Source: Stenotrophomonas maltophilia
Lineage (GTDB): Bacteria; Pseudomonadota; Gammaproteobacteria; Xanthomonadales; Xanthomonadaceae
Length of the DNA stretch: 64,000 nt
Direction of reading: 5' to 3'
NCBI RefSeq assembly: GCF_023518235.1
Contig: NZ_CP090423.1
Location: 3,365,001-3,429,000 of the forward strand
This document shows positions 10,690 to 23,929 of the stretch, one piece after another. The notes under the pieces were generated by a model. That model did no database searches. It saw only the letters and a list, made by a program, of their open reading frames with translations, and was not told where the DNA came from. Position numbers and translations under genes: made by a program. Each line of letters opens with the position of its first letter. Position 1 is the first letter of the stretch.

Positions 10690-12496
10690 CCGGGGGGGGC
10701 AGCACTGACAGGACTTCCTCGATTGTAGTCAGCCCCTGCGCCACCTTTTCAAGCCCGGCCTGGCGCAGCGTTCGCAGCCCTTCAGCCCGCGCGGCGCGGC
10801 TGAAACCGGCCAGATCCATGTCCGCACGGATCTGCCCGCGCAGCCGCGAGCCCAATGGCAGCAGCTCATACAGGCCGATACGGCCGAGGAATCCGGTGCG
10901 TCGGCACTCCAGGCAACCGACCGGTCGACAGGGTGTGGCGTCATCTGGATATGCCTCCTGGCTATCAGCCAGGACCGCCCAATCGGCCCCGCCAAGGCTG
11001 TGCGGCTGCTTGCAGTGCGGGCACAGCGTACGTACCAGCCGTTGGGCGAGGATGCCGTTGAGGGTGCTGGCCAGCAGGTAGTGCGGCACGCCCAGGTCGA
11101 GCAGGCGGGTGACCGCGGAGGGGGCATCGTTGGTATGCAGGGTGGACAGCACCAGGTGCCCGGTCAGCGAGGCCTGTACCGCCATCTGCGCGGTTTCCAG
11201 GTCGCGGATCTCGCCGATCATGATGATGTCCGGATCCTGCCGCAGCAGGGTGCGCACGCCGCTGGCGAAGTCCAGCTCGATGTTGGTCTGCACCTGCATC
11301 TGGTTGAACTCGGGCGCGATCATCTCGATCGGGTCTTCCACCGTGCACACGTTCACGTCCGGGGTGGCCAGCCGCTTCAGCGTGGAGTACAGGGTGGTGG
11401 TCTTGCCCGAGCCGGTTGGGCCGGTGACCAGCACGATGCCGTGCGGGCGCTCGACCAGCGCGTTCCAGCCGGCGGCTTCCTGCGGGCTGAAGCCGAGCTG
11501 GTCGATGCTCTTGAAGGCGGCGTCCGGGTCGAAGATGCGCATCACGCACTTCTCGCCGAAGGCGGTGGGCATGGTCGACAGGCGCATTTCGACCTCGCGG
11601 CCGCCCGGCGAGCGGGTCTTGATGCGGCCGTCCTGCGGGCGCCGGCGCTCGGCCAGGTCCATGCGGCCGAGCACCTTGATGCGGCTGACCACGGCGGTCA
11701 TCACCGCCGGGGGTACCTCGAACACCTTGTGCAGCACGCCGTCGATGCGGAAGCGCATGCGCCCCAGTTCGCGGCGCGGCTCCAGGTGGATGTCCGAGGC
11801 GCGCTGCTCGTAGGCGTACTGCAGCAGCCAGTCGACGATGTGCACGATGTGCTGGTCGTCGGCGTTGACGTCGCCGGTGCGGCCCAGCTCGACCAGCTGC
11901 TCAAAGCTGGGCAGGGTGGTGTTGACCTCGCCGCGCACGTCGCCGCGCGCGCCCCGCACCGAGCGGGTCACCCCATAGAACTCCATGGTGTAGCGGTGCA
12001 GGTCCAACGGATTGACCACCGCCAGCTCGACCCGGCGGCGGGTGAGATGCTGCAGGTCACGGCACCATTCCTGCACCAGCGGCTCACTGGTGGCCACCAG
12101 CACGCGCTCGGCATCCACCGCCAGCGGCAGGAAGCGATGGCGGCGGGCATAGGCGTGGGACACCAGCGCGGTGACCGTGGCCACGTCGACCCGGGTCGGG
12201 TCGATGCGCAGGTAGCGGCTGTCAGTGCGCCGGGCCAGCCATTCGGTGAGGCGCTCCAGGGTCAACTCGCCGCCGTCGCGGGCGGCCAGCTTGAGGTTGG
12301 ACAGCAGTACCAGCGGGTGCACTTCACTGGCGTTGCGCGCGCCCTGCGCGGAAAACCGCATGCGCTCGTGTTCCTGTTCGGCCACCAGGCCGTCGGCGAT
12401 CAGGGCCGCGGCCACCTGCTCGAACTGCAGGCGTCCCCACGGCAGCGGTACGCCGCCAGCTTCGCCGGGCGTGCCCACCGGCAGCCGATGTTCCAT
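10661..12496 (-). CDS. GspE/PulE-type secretion ATPase
   Basis: A 611-aa hexameric ATPase of the type II secretion/type IV pilus family. The N-terminal GspE (T2SSE_N) region spans about 60-180. The ATPase domain has Walker [10 protein letters not shown], the Asp box ([10 protein letters not shown]), and the His box [13 protein letters not shown] tetracysteine zinc motif (CPHC, then [12 protein letters not shown]) sits near 500-540. No gsp or pil genes are adjacent, so it is an orphan ATPase whose partner system lies elsewhere. A run of eight G (C on the coding strand) at 10692-10699 falls in the last dozen codons. Start is the first Met, MEHRLPVG. Confidence 0.92.
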   Translation of the reverse strand: MEHRLPVGTPGEAGGVPLPWGRLQFEQVAAALIADGLVAEQEHERMRFSAQGARNASEVHPLVLLSNLKLAARDGGELTLERLTEWLARRTDSRYLRIDPTRVDVATVTALVSHAYARRHRFLPLAVDAERVLVATSEPLVQEWCRDLQHLTRRRVELAVVNPLDLHRYTMEFYGVTRSVRGARGDVRGEVNTTLPSFEQLVELGRTGDVNADDQHIVHIVDWLLQYAYEQRASDIHLEPRRELGRMRFRIDGVLHKVFEVPPAVMTAVVSRIKVLGRMDLAERRRPQDGRIKTRSPGGREVEMRLSTMPTAFGEKCVMRIFDPDAAFKSIDQLGFSPQEAAGWNALVERPHGIVLVTGPTGSGKTTTLYSTLKRLATPDVNVCTVEDPIEMIAPEFNQMQVQTNIELDFASGVRTLLRQDPDIIMIGEIRDLETAQMAVQASLTGHLVLSTLHTNDAPSAVTRLLDLGVPHYLLASTLNGILAQRLVRTLCPHCKQPHSLGGADWAVLADSQEAYPDDATPCRPVGCLECRRTGFLGRIGLYELLPLGSRLRGQIRADMDLAGFSRAARAEGLRTLRQAGLEKVAQGLTTIEEVLSVLPPPDEPSSLPDR

Positions 12497-12540
12497 CTGC
12501 CTGCTCCTCCCGGGTACGGAATGCCCCGCAGGTCGGCCGT

Positions 12541-12547
12541 TATACTA
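12541..12547 (+). promoter_or_regulatory. Probable -10 element of glyQS
   Basis: TATACTA, 33 nt before the glyQ ATG, is a good sigma-70 -10 hexamer. The sequence 17 nt upstream (around 12518) is a poor -35. Weak evidence on its own. Confidence 0.4.
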
Positions 12548-12579
12548 GCGCACCCCCTTGCCGGCCAAGAATCGTCCGA

Positions 12580-13491
<912 letters not shown>

Positions 13492-13566
13492 CGGCCGCTC
13501 TCCCTCTCTCCACTTCCAGGGCGCCGGACGCGTTGCGCGCTGCGCCCCCACCACAGGATCGAACCG

Positions 13567-15642
13567 ATGAGCCAACTGTCCCCCCTGCTGATCGAACTGG
13601 GCACCGAGGAGCTGCCGGTCAAGGCGCTGCCGGGCCTGGCCCAGGCCTTCTTCGACGGCGTTGTTGAAGGCCTGCGCAGCCGCGGCGTCGCGCTGGAACT
13701 GGGCGATGCGCGCCCGCTGTCGACCCCGCGCCGGCTGGCCGTGCTGCTGCCCGGCGTGAGCCTGGAACAGCCGGAACAGCGCAGCGAAGTGCTGGGCCCG
13801 TACCTGAACATCGCGCTGGACGCCGAAGGCCAGCCGACCAAGGCCCTGCAGGGTTTCGCGGCCAAGGCCGGGATCGACTGGACCGCGCTGGAAAAGACCA
13901 CCGACAACAAGGGTGAGCGCTTCGTGCACCGAGCGGTAAGCCCGGGTGCGCGCACCGCCAGCCTGCTGCCGGAGATCCTGCGTGAGGCGATCGCGGCGAT
14001 GCCGATTCCCAAGCCGATGCGCTGGGGCGACCACGCCTGGGGCTTCGCGCGCCCGGCGCACTGGCTGGTGCTGCTGCACGGCGCCGACGTGGTCGAGGCC
14101 GAACTGTTCGGCCTGCAGGCTGGCCGCGTCAGCCGTGGCCATCGCTTCCACCACGACCAGGCCGTGTCGCTGGCGCAGCCGCAGGACTATGTTGAAGCGC
14201 TGCGTGCCGCCTTCGTGCTGGTGGACCCGAGCGAGCGCCGCGCGCGCATCGTCGCCGAGGTCGAGACCGCCGCAGGCAAGGCCGGTGGCAGCGCCCGCAT
14301 CACCGAGGACAACCTGGAGCAGGTGGTGAACCTGGTCGAGTGGCCGTCGGCGGTGCTGTGCAGCTTCGAGCGCGCGTTCCTTGCGGTGCCGCAGGAAGCG
14401 CTGATCGAGACCATGGAAATCAACCAGAAGTTCTTCCCGGTGCTGGACGACAGCGGCACGCTGACCGAGAAGTTCATCGGCATCGCCAACATCGAATCGA
14501 AGGACGTGGCCGAAGTGGCCAAGGGCTACGAGCGCGTGATCCGCCCGCGCTTCGCCGATGCCAAGTTCTTCTTCGACGAGGACCTGAAGCAGGGCCTGGT
14601 GTCGATGGGTGACGGCCTGAAGACGGTGACCTACCAGGCCAAGCTGGGCAGCGTGGCCGACAAGGTGGCACGGGTGGCCGCGCTGGCCGAAGCGATCGCG
14701 CCGCAGGTGGGCGCCGACGTCGCGCAGGCCCGGCGCGCCGCCGAGCTGGCCAAGAACGATCTGCAGTCGCGCATGGTCAATGAGTTCCCGGAACTGCAGG
14801 GCATCGCCGGCCGCCACTACGCGGTGGCCGGTGGCGAAGCGGCCGAGGTGGCGCTGGCCATCGACGAGGCCTACCAGCCGCGTTTCGGTGGCGATGACAT
14901 CGCACTGTCGGCGCTGGGCAAGGTGCTGGCCATTGCCGAACGCGTGGACACCCTGGCCGGCGGCTTCGCCGCAGGCCTGAAGCCGACCGGCAACAAGGAC
15001 CCGTTCGCCCTGCGCCGCAATGCGCTGGGCCTGGCCCGCACGATCATCGAAAGCGGCTTCGAGCTGGACCTGCGCGCGCTGCTGACCAGCGCCAACGCCG
15101 GCCTGGTCGCGCGCAACGTGCAGGCCGATGTCGGCGAGCTGTACGATTTCATCCTCGACCGCCTGAAGGGCTACTACAGCGACAAGGGCGTGCCGGCCAC
15201 GCATTTCAACGCCGTGGCCGAGCTCAAGCCAGCCTCGCTGTACGACTTCGACCGCCGCCTGGATGCCATCGGCACCTTCGCCGCGCTGCCGGAAGCCGAG
15301 GCGCTGGCTGCGGCCAACAAGCGCATCCGCAACATCCTGCGCAAGGCCGAGGGTGATATCCCGGGCCAGATCGACACGGCGCTGCTGCAGGAAGATGCCG
15401 AGCGCGCGCTGGCCGAAGCGGTCACGGCGGCCATCGATGACACCGGCGCCAGCCTGCAGCACAAGGACTACGTGGCCGTGCTGGCACGCCTGGCGCGCCT
15501 GCGCCCGCAGGTCGACGCCTTCTTCGACGGAGTGATGGTCAATGCCGAGGATCCGGCGCTGCGTGGCAACCGCCTGGCGCTGCTGACGCTGTTGGGCGAG
15601 CGCCTGGGCAAAGTGGCAGCGATCGAGCATCTGTCGAGCTGA
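13567..15642 (+). CDS. glyS: Glycine--tRNA ligase beta subunit
   Basis: tRNA-binding beta subunit, 691 aa, paired with GlyQ. The N-terminus [20 protein letters not shown] and the block [20 protein letters not shown] are typical. So are [16 protein letters not shown] and the [19 protein letters not shown] segment. The HD-type and anticodon-binding C-terminus is complete. A long open frame on the opposite strand across the whole gene is a codon-bias shadow. Confidence 0.98.
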   Translation: MSQLSPLLIELGTEELPVKALPGLAQAFFDGVVEGLRSRGVALELGDARPLSTPRRLAVLLPGVSLEQPEQRSEVLGPYLNIALDAEGQPTKALQGFAAKAGIDWTALEKTTDNKGERFVHRAVSPGARTASLLPEILREAIAAMPIPKPMRWGDHAWGFARPAHWLVLLHGADVVEAELFGLQAGRVSRGHRFHHDQAVSLAQPQDYVEALRAAFVLVDPSERRARIVAEVETAAGKAGGSARITEDNLEQVVNLVEWPSAVLCSFERAFLAVPQEALIETMEINQKFFPVLDDSGTLTEKFIGIANIESKDVAEVAKGYERVIRPRFADAKFFFDEDLKQGLVSMGDGLKTVTYQAKLGSVADKVARVAALAEAIAPQVGADVAQARRAAELAKNDLQSRMVNEFPELQGIAGRHYAVAGGEAAEVALAIDEAYQPRFGGDDIALSALGKVLAIAERVDTLAGGFAAGLKPTGNKDPFALRRNALGLARTIIESGFELDLRALLTSANAGLVARNVQADVGELYDFILDRLKGYYSDKGVPATHFNAVAELKPASLYDFDRRLDAIGTFAALPEAEALAAANKRIRNILRKAEGDIPGQIDTALLQEDAERALAEAVTAAIDDTGASLQHKDYVAVLARLARLRPQVDAFFDGVMVNAEDPALRGNRLALLTLLGERLGKVAAIEHLSS

Positions 15643-15652
15643 CGCCGTATCG

Positions 15653-15677
15653 GTCGTGCCGGCCGCTGGCCGGCATT
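15653..15677 (+). repeat. Degenerate GTAG palindrome after glyS
   Basis: GTCGTGCCGGCCGCTGGCCGGCATT has the usual GCCGGCC-GGCCGGC stem, but its head reads GTCG instead of GTAG. It lies 10 nt past the glyS stop and may end the glyQS transcript. The rest of the gap to tamA (to 15866) shows no other feature. Confidence 0.7.
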
Positions 15678-15866
15678 GCCCCCGCGCATCGAATCGCCGG
15701 CGGATGTCCATCGGGGTCATCGCCGGCAGCGCGCACGATGCCGGCATCCTCGCCTGCGATCGCGATGATCGCCACACAGGCGGGTAATTTGACCGCAACT
15801 TAACAACCGATCCTCAAGGGCGTGATGCATTTCGCATCGTCACCTCCGGTCGGTATGCTGTGCCGC

Positions 15867-17651
15867 ATGCAGCCAAAGAATTACGCCCTGCCGCTGATGG
15901 TCCTGTCGCTGGCCGCCACCTCCGTGGCCCACGCGCGCGGCACCATCGACAAGGTGGACATCAAGGGACTGGACAAGGGCGACGACGCCGCAATCATCGA
16001 GAACATCCAGGAATCGCTGTCGCTGTACGACACGATCGGCAAGGAACAGGGCGAATCGCGCCTGGAGTACCTGCTGTCGCAGGCCGAGCGGCAGACCCGC
16101 CAGGCGCTGGAGCCGTTCGGCTACTACAACCCGGTGATCACCGTTGAAGCCCCGCGCGAGAACGAGCATGTGCGGGTGCTGATCCATGTCGACAAGGGCA
16201 CCCCGGTGACCGTGCGCCGCGAGCACATCGACATCACCGGCCCGGCCATGTACGACCAGTACCTGCAGGATGACCTGGCCGCGTTCAAGCCCCGCAAGGG
16301 CCAGCGCTTCGAGCATACCCAGTACGAAGCCAGCAAGATCACCATCACCCGGCGCTTGGCCGAACGCGGCTATTTCGATGCCGACTACACCCAGCGCCAG
16401 GTGCAGATCACCCGTGCCGACAATGCCGCCGACATCGACCTGACCTGGGACAGCGGCCGCCGTTACAACATGGGCCCGGTGCGTTTCGAGCAGGACTACT
16501 TCGTCGACAAGCTGTTCGACCCGTTGGTGTACTGGGAGCAGGGCAGCTACTTCCACGAGGGCAAGCTGGACCGGCTGCGGCAGTCGCTGACCAAGCTGGA
16601 CTACTTCAGCGTGATCGACATCCAGCCGCGGCCCGACCAGGCCGATGAGAACGGCGAAGTGCCGGTGGATGTGAAGCTGACCCGCGCCAAGCGCACCATC
16701 TACACGGCCGGTCTGAGCTATGGCAGCGAGAGCGGCCCGGGTGTGCGCGGCGGCATCGAGCGGCGGTTCCTGAACAACCGCGGGCACAAGATGAACACGC
16801 AGCTGGACTATGCGCAGAAGCGCAAGAGCCTGGTGACCAGTTACCGCATCCCTGCCTTCAACTGGCTGGACGGCTGGTATACCTTCGCCGCCAGCGCCTA
16901 CGACGAACAGACCGACTACATCGATCTGCGCAACTTCAAGCTGATTGCCAGCCGCAGCGGCGAGATCAACGAGCACTGGACCGCGATCGCCTCGATCAAC
17001 GCACTGCGCGAGCGCTGGCGCTATGCCTCCGGCACCGAGTTCACCGATGCGGTCTACAACACCTCGACGCTGGTGTACCCGCAGATGGTCGCCGACTACG
17101 TCAACGTGGACGACCAGATGTTCCCGCGCAAGGGCATCAGCGGCACCGCGACGATGCGTGCCGGCGTCGAGGGCGCCGGCTCCGATACCAGCTTCGTGCA
17201 GGCCAATGCCGTGCTGCGCTGGTACATCCCGGTGGGTGAAAGCAATCGCCTGATCCTGCGCGGCGAAGGCGGTACCACCTGGACCAGCGACCTGGTGGCG
17301 ATGCCGCCGAGCCTGCGCTACTTCGCCGGTGGCGACCGCAGCATCCGTGGCTATGCCTACCGCGAGGTGGGCCCGCGCACGCCGGCACCGGACAAGTACG
17401 CGCTGGGTGCCAAGAACCTGGTGATCGGCTCGGCCGAGTACGAGCACTACTTCAACGGTGGCCCGTGGGGTGCGGCGGTGTTCGTCGATACCGGCAGTGC
17501 CTTTGACAACACCATCGACCTGCATACCGGCGTCGGCTTTGGCGTGCGCTGGAAATCGCCGGTGGGTCCGGTACGTGTGGATATCGCCCACGGCCTGAAC
17601 AACCCGGATTCGCAGTTCCAGCTGTACCTGAACATCGGAGCGGACCTGTGA
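15867..17651 (+). CDS. tamA: Outer-membrane assembly factor TamA (Omp85 family)
   Basis: A 594-aa Omp85/BamA-family protein of the translocation and assembly module. A signal peptide (1-21, ending SVAHA) is followed by POTRA repeats (about 25-265) and a C-terminal beta-barrel with the surface-antigen signature GGDRSIRGYAYREVGP near 490 and a final aromatic-rich strand. The start is placed at MQPKNYALP because it gives a good signal peptide; upstream in-frame ATGs would bury it. Its stop overlaps the GTG of tamB (GTGA), so the pair is coupled. Confidence 0.94.
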   Translation: MQPKNYALPLMVLSLAATSVAHARGTIDKVDIKGLDKGDDAAIIENIQESLSLYDTIGKEQGESRLEYLLSQAERQTRQALEPFGYYNPVITVEAPRENEHVRVLIHVDKGTPVTVRREHIDITGPAMYDQYLQDDLAAFKPRKGQRFEHTQYEASKITITRRLAERGYFDADYTQRQVQITRADNAADIDLTWDSGRRYNMGPVRFEQDYFVDKLFDPLVYWEQGSYFHEGKLDRLRQSLTKLDYFSVIDIQPRPDQADENGEVPVDVKLTRAKRTIYTAGLSYGSESGPGVRGGIERRFLNNRGHKMNTQLDYAQKRKSLVTSYRIPAFNWLDGWYTFAASAYDEQTDYIDLRNFKLIASRSGEINEHWTAIASINALRERWRYASGTEFTDAVYNTSTLVYPQMVADYVNVDDQMFPRKGISGTATMRAGVEGAGSDTSFVQANAVLRWYIPVGESNRLILRGEGGTTWTSDLVAMPPSLRYFAGGDRSIRGYAYREVGPRTPAPDKYALGAKNLVIGSAEYEHYFNGGPWGAAVFVDTGSAFDNTIDLHTGVGFGVRWKSPVGPVRVDIAHGLNNPDSQFQLYLNIGADL

Positions 17652-20600
17652 GCACGCCCGCACCAAGCCCGAACCCGAACACGCCGCCGCGCGTGCGCTT
17701 CTACCGCCGCCGGCGCTTCTGGGCGTGGTCCGGCGTGGGTGTGATCGGCCTGGTGCTGCTGGCCTTGTTGGCGGTGTACTGGCTGCTGCAGACCGTGGCC
17801 GGCCGTGACGTGCTGCTGGCGCAGGTGGTGGCGCGCCTGCCGGTGGGTGCCAGCTTCACCTGGGACAAGGTGGATGGCCCGGTGGCCGGCCCGTTGACCC
17901 TGTACAACGTCGATTTCCGCTATGACGACATCCATTTCCACGCCGAGCGCGCGCACCTGGAGCCGGACCTGCGCCCGCTGCTGGGCCGCAAGCTGCTGCT
18001 GGACAAGCTGGAGCTGACCAACGCGACCTTGAACCTGGCCAAGAGTGATGAGCCGTTCAAGCTGCCGTCGTGGCCGGATTCCCTGCCGCAGATCGAGATG
18101 CCGCTGGCCATCCAGGCCGATGCCATCGCCATCGACGGGTTCCGCATCAGCCAGGCCAACGAACCGGTGATCGACATCAGCCGCGTGCGCGGTGGCATCG
18201 AGATCGCCAACGGCGAATTCCAGGCGCGCAAGCTGGTGGTGGACAGCGACATGGGCAACTTCACTGCCCAGGGCCGCTACATCCCGGCCAAGGACTACGA
18301 CACCGATGTAACCGTCACGGCGGTGCTGCCGGCACCGCGTGGGCGTACCGCCGCCACGGTGGGGCTGGTGGCACGCGGCGATCTGGCACACATGGAAGTG
18401 GCCGTGGCCGGGCGTGCGCCGAAGCCGCTGCACGCGATGCTGGTGTTCGACGGGCGCACCGATCCGACCTGGAACGCCAGCGTGCGCAGCGAGGAGCTGG
18501 ATCTGGCGCTGCTGTCGCCCGCCCTGGCAGGTTCGGCGATCGCGCCGCTGGCGCTGGACTTCACTGCCAGCGGCAAGGGCGGCAACGCCAACCTGCACGG
18601 CAGGTTGAAGCAGGGTGGGCAGGAACTGGAGCTGGCCCCTTCGGTGGTCTCGCTGCAGGACCAGGTGCTGAAGGTGTCGCCGTTGGTGGTGAAGGGGCTG
18701 GGCGGCGATGCACGCCTGGAAGGCACCGCCGATTTCAGCAAGGAAGACCAGCAGACGCTCAATTTCTCGGTGGTGGCGCACGATCTGACCTACGTGCCGG
18801 CGCCCGACCCGAACACCGCCGGCAGCGCACCGGTGCCGGTGACGCTGAAGGAAGCACGCTTCGGCCTGGCCGGTACGCTCAAGGCCTGGGCGGCGATCGG
18901 CCGCGCCGATGTCGAACGTGATGCACAGAAGGCGCAGCTGCGCTTCGACGTGCGTGGCAACGACCAGGCCGCGTCGATCCACCAGCTGCAGGCGCAGACG
19001 CCGGGTGGCCAGCTGCAGGTGGAGGGCCAGGTGGCGTGGGCGCCGCAGCTGGACTGGGACGCCAAGGCCACGCTGAAGGACTTCGATCCCGGCTATTTCG
19101 TGCCGGGCTGGAACGGCCGCCTGTCCGGCAATCTGGCGTCCAAGGGCCGCCAGCTGCCGCCGCCGGCCAATGCGCCGCCGGGCACCGCCGGTACCCTGGA
19201 AGCCACGGTGGATCTGCCGTCGCTGAAGGGCATCCTGCGCCAGCGCAATCTCGATGCGCAGGGCAAGTTCGCGCTGCAGGGTGAGCAGGGCCAGGGCGAG
19301 CTGAAGCTGGCGTTGGGCAGCAGCCGGGTGACCGCGTCGGGCAAGGTCGGCGACCGCCTCGACATCGATGCGCGTTTCGAACCGTTGCAGCTGAGCGATC
19401 TGCTGCCGGGCGCCGATGGCGGCCTGCGCGGTCAGGTGCAGGTCAAGGGCCCGCGCGACGCACCGGACATCACCGCCGACCTGGTCGGCAACAACCTCAA
19501 CTGGGATGGCTACGGCGCCGAGAGCGTGAGCATCAAGGGCCACCTTCCGTGGCGCGGCGAAAGCGGCACGCTGGCGGTGCAGGGCCAGCAGGTCAACGCC
19601 GGCATGCTGCTGGAACGACTCAACATCGATGCGCAGGGCAGTGTTTCCAACCTGCGCCTGGCCGCGCAGACCCGCAACGAGATGGGCGCGGTGGAGCTGC
19701 AGGGCAGCGTGCGCCAGCAGGGCACGCAGTGGCGCGGCGAGCTGGCGTCGCTGCGCATCGCACCGGTGAAGGGCGATGCCTGGTCATTGCGTGCACCGGC
19801 GGCGTTCGCGATCAATGGCAGCACCTACACCCTGTCCGAAGCCTGCCTGGCCGCCGCCAGCAGCGGCGCGTTGTGCGCACAGGCGAACTGGCCGCGCGAG
19901 GGCCTGGTGGTGCGCAGTGACGCGCTGCCGCTGGCGCTGGTGCAGCCGTGGCTGCCGCCGCAGTCCGGCCGCCGCATCAACCTGCGCGGTGAGGTCAGCC
20001 TGGACGCACAGATCCGCCCGCGCGGCAATGCCTGGGAAGGCCACGTGGAAGTGCGCTCGAAGGAAGGCGGCATCCGCCTCGGTGAGAGCCGGGTCACGGT
20101 GGGCGATACCACCCGTGGCGAGCTGGTGCGCTATGACCAGTTCTCGCTGAAGCTGGACATGACCCCGGCCAGCATCAAGGGCTACCTGGGCATGGGCTTC
20201 CAGGGCAACGGCTTCGTCGACGCCAAGATGCAGACCGGCTGGGAAGCCAGTGCGCCGCTGAACGGTGAGCTGTACCTCAACATGTCGCGGCTGTACTGGC
20301 TGGAGCTGTTCTCGCCGGACATCGTGCGCCCCACCGGCCTGATCGAAGGCCACGTCAGCCTGCGCGGTACGCGTGGCCAGCCATCGCTGGGCGGCGATGC
20401 GCAGCTGAGCAACTTCAAGGGTGAATTCCCGGCGCTGGGCCTGACCCTCGACCAGGGCAAGGGCAGCTTCGTCGCCCAGCCCGATGGCTCGGCCAAGATC
20501 ACCGCGCAGGCCAATTCGGGGCAGGGCACGCTGTACGTGGACGGCGGTCTGTCCTGGTTCGGCGATGCGCAACCGCTGCAGCTGAAGATCCATGGCGAAA

Positions 20601-21508
20601 ACGTGCTGGTGTCCAACACCAGCGAACTGCGCATCATTGCCAACCCGAACCTTGATTTCACCCTGGCCAAGGCCGCGATGGAACTGCGCGGCACGGTGCA
20701 CGTGCCCGAGGCCGACATCGATCTGGAACGCCTGGACCGTGGCACGTCGGTGTCTGAAGACGTGGTGGTGCTCGACCCGGTGGATCCGGAAGAGTCGCGC
20801 ACCTCGCCGCTGGACATGGACCTGACGGTGAGCCTCGGCGACAAGGTGAAGATGACCGGCTTCGGCCTGAAGGGCGCGCTGACCGGCAAGATGCAGGTGT
20901 GGGCCAAGCCCGGCCGCGAGATGACCGCCAACGGTGGCCTGGAAGTGAGCGGTCGCTACAAGGCCTACGGCCAGGACCTGACCATCACCCGTGGCAATCT
21001 CACCTGGAACTACAACGCGGTGTCCGACCCGCGCATCAACATCCGCGCCGAGCGCCGGATCGGTGATGTCACCGCCGGCATCGATGTGACCGGGCGCGCG
21101 CAGCAGCCGCGCGCGGACGTGTGGTCCGATCCGGCGATGTCGCAGTCCGAAGCACTGGCCTACCTGGTACTGGGGCGCAGCCTGACCGGCGCCAGCAGCG
21201 ACCAGACCCAGCAGGTCAACGCGGCTTCGGCGGCACTGTCGGCCGGCAGCGGCCTGCTGGCCTCGCAGCTGGGCGCCAAGCTGGGCCTGGACGATGCCGG
21301 CGTGAGCCAGTCGCGCGCGCTGGGCGGTTCGGTGATCGGCGTCGGCAAGTACATCTCGCCCAAGCTCTACGTCGGCTACGGCGTGTCGCTGGTCGGTGCC
21401 GGTTCGGTGATCACGCTGAAGTACCTGCTGCGCCGTGGCTTCGACGTGGAAGTGGAATCGAGCACGGTGGAAAACCGCGGTTCAATCAACTGGCGCAGGG
21501 AAAAGTAG
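17648..21508 (+). CDS. tamB: Translocation and assembly module protein TamB
   Basis: A 1286-aa inner-membrane-anchored, AsmA-like periplasmic bridge protein that works with TamA in outer-membrane protein and lipid transport. One N-terminal membrane helix (about 27-50) is followed by a very long beta-rich region. The C-terminal DUF490/TamB domain includes ARAQQPRADVWSDPAMSQSE at about 1145-1165, a family hallmark. GTG start overlaps the tamA stop. The TAG stop lies exactly in the GTAG head of the following palindrome (see findings). Confidence 0.94.
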   Translation: MSTPAPSPNPNTPPRVRFYRRRRFWAWSGVGVIGLVLLALLAVYWLLQTVAGRDVLLAQVVARLPVGASFTWDKVDGPVAGPLTLYNVDFRYDDIHFHAERAHLEPDLRPLLGRKLLLDKLELTNATLNLAKSDEPFKLPSWPDSLPQIEMPLAIQADAIAIDGFRISQANEPVIDISRVRGGIEIANGEFQARKLVVDSDMGNFTAQGRYIPAKDYDTDVTVTAVLPAPRGRTAATVGLVARGDLAHMEVAVAGRAPKPLHAMLVFDGRTDPTWNASVRSEELDLALLSPALAGSAIAPLALDFTASGKGGNANLHGRLKQGGQELELAPSVVSLQDQVLKVSPLVVKGLGGDARLEGTADFSKEDQQTLNFSVVAHDLTYVPAPDPNTAGSAPVPVTLKEARFGLAGTLKAWAAIGRADVERDAQKAQLRFDVRGNDQAASIHQLQAQTPGGQLQVEGQVAWAPQLDWDAKATLKDFDPGYFVPGWNGRLSGNLASKGRQLPPPANAPPGTAGTLEATVDLPSLKGILRQRNLDAQGKFALQGEQGQGELKLALGSSRVTASGKVGDRLDIDARFEPLQLSDLLPGADGGLRGQVQVKGPRDAPDITADLVGNNLNWDGYGAESVSIKGHLPWRGESGTLAVQGQQVNAGMLLERLNIDAQGSVSNLRLAAQTRNEMGAVELQGSVRQQGTQWRGELASLRIAPVKGDAWSLRAPAAFAINGSTYTLSEACLAAASSGALCAQANWPREGLVVRSDALPLALVQPWLPPQSGRRINLRGEVSLDAQIRPRGNAWEGHVEVRSKEGGIRLGESRVTVGDTTRGELVRYDQFSLKLDMTPASIKGYLGMGFQGNGFVDAKMQTGWEASAPLNGELYLNMSRLYWLELFSPDIVRPTGLIEGHVSLRGTRGQPSLGGDAQLSNFKGEFPALGLTLDQGKGSFVAQPDGSAKITAQANSGQGTLYVDGGLSWFGDAQPLQLKIHGENVLVSNTSELRIIANPNLDFTLAKAAMELRGTVHVPEADIDLERLDRGTSVSEDVVVLDPVDPEESRTSPLDMDLTVSLGDKVKMTGFGLKGALTGKMQVWAKPGREMTANGGLEVSGRYKAYGQDLTITRGNLTWNYNAVSDPRINIRAERRIGDVTAGIDVTGRAQQPRADVWSDPAMSQSEALAYLVLGRSLTGASSDQTQQVNAASAALSAGSGLLASQLGAKLGLDDAGVSQSRALGGSVIGVGKYISPKLYVGYGVSLVGAGSVITLKYLLRRGFDVEVESSTVENRGSINWRREK

Positions 21509-21554
21509 CGCCACGCCATGCGTGGATGGGGCCACGCCGGGCCACGCCCGGCGG
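21505..21554. repeat. GTAG palindrome cluster at the tamB stop
   Basis: GTAGCGCCACGCCATGCGTGG begins at 21505 and is followed by GGGCCACGCC and GGGCCACGCCCGGCG arms. The GTAG supplies the tamB stop codon (TAG at 21506-21508). The region then runs into the S46 peptidase leader. Confidence 0.75.
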
Positions 21555-21643
21555 GTGCAATACCCACCCCCAACCATCGGCCGTTGCCCCGCCGGGCCCC
21601 AGCGGCTATGGTCCCGGGCTGTTCTGTCGTACCGGATTGCCTC

Positions 21644-23791
<2,148 letters not shown>

Positions 23792-23837
23792 GGCCGGTTG
23801 CGGGTGGGTGCCCACTGTTGGTGGGCGCTGAGGCTCA

Positions 23838-23901
23838 GTCACGACCAACGGTGGTGACCTACCGTCATGACCTACCCTCACCACCAACGGTCGTGATCTA
23901 C
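23838..23901 (-). repeat. Tandem GTAG palindromes before the kinase gene
   Basis: Two minus-oriented copies (about 23838-23862 and 23876-23901) with stems built from CACGACC/AACGGTGGTG, each ending in CTAC, plus a partial unit GTCATGACCTAC between them. A further TGCCCAC-GTGGGCG hairpin lies at about 23809-23826. They end 28 nt before the GTG start of the kinase and so probably lie in its leader. Confidence 0.7.
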
Positions 23902-23929
23902 TGACCCCTCCTCCGACGGAAACACACGC

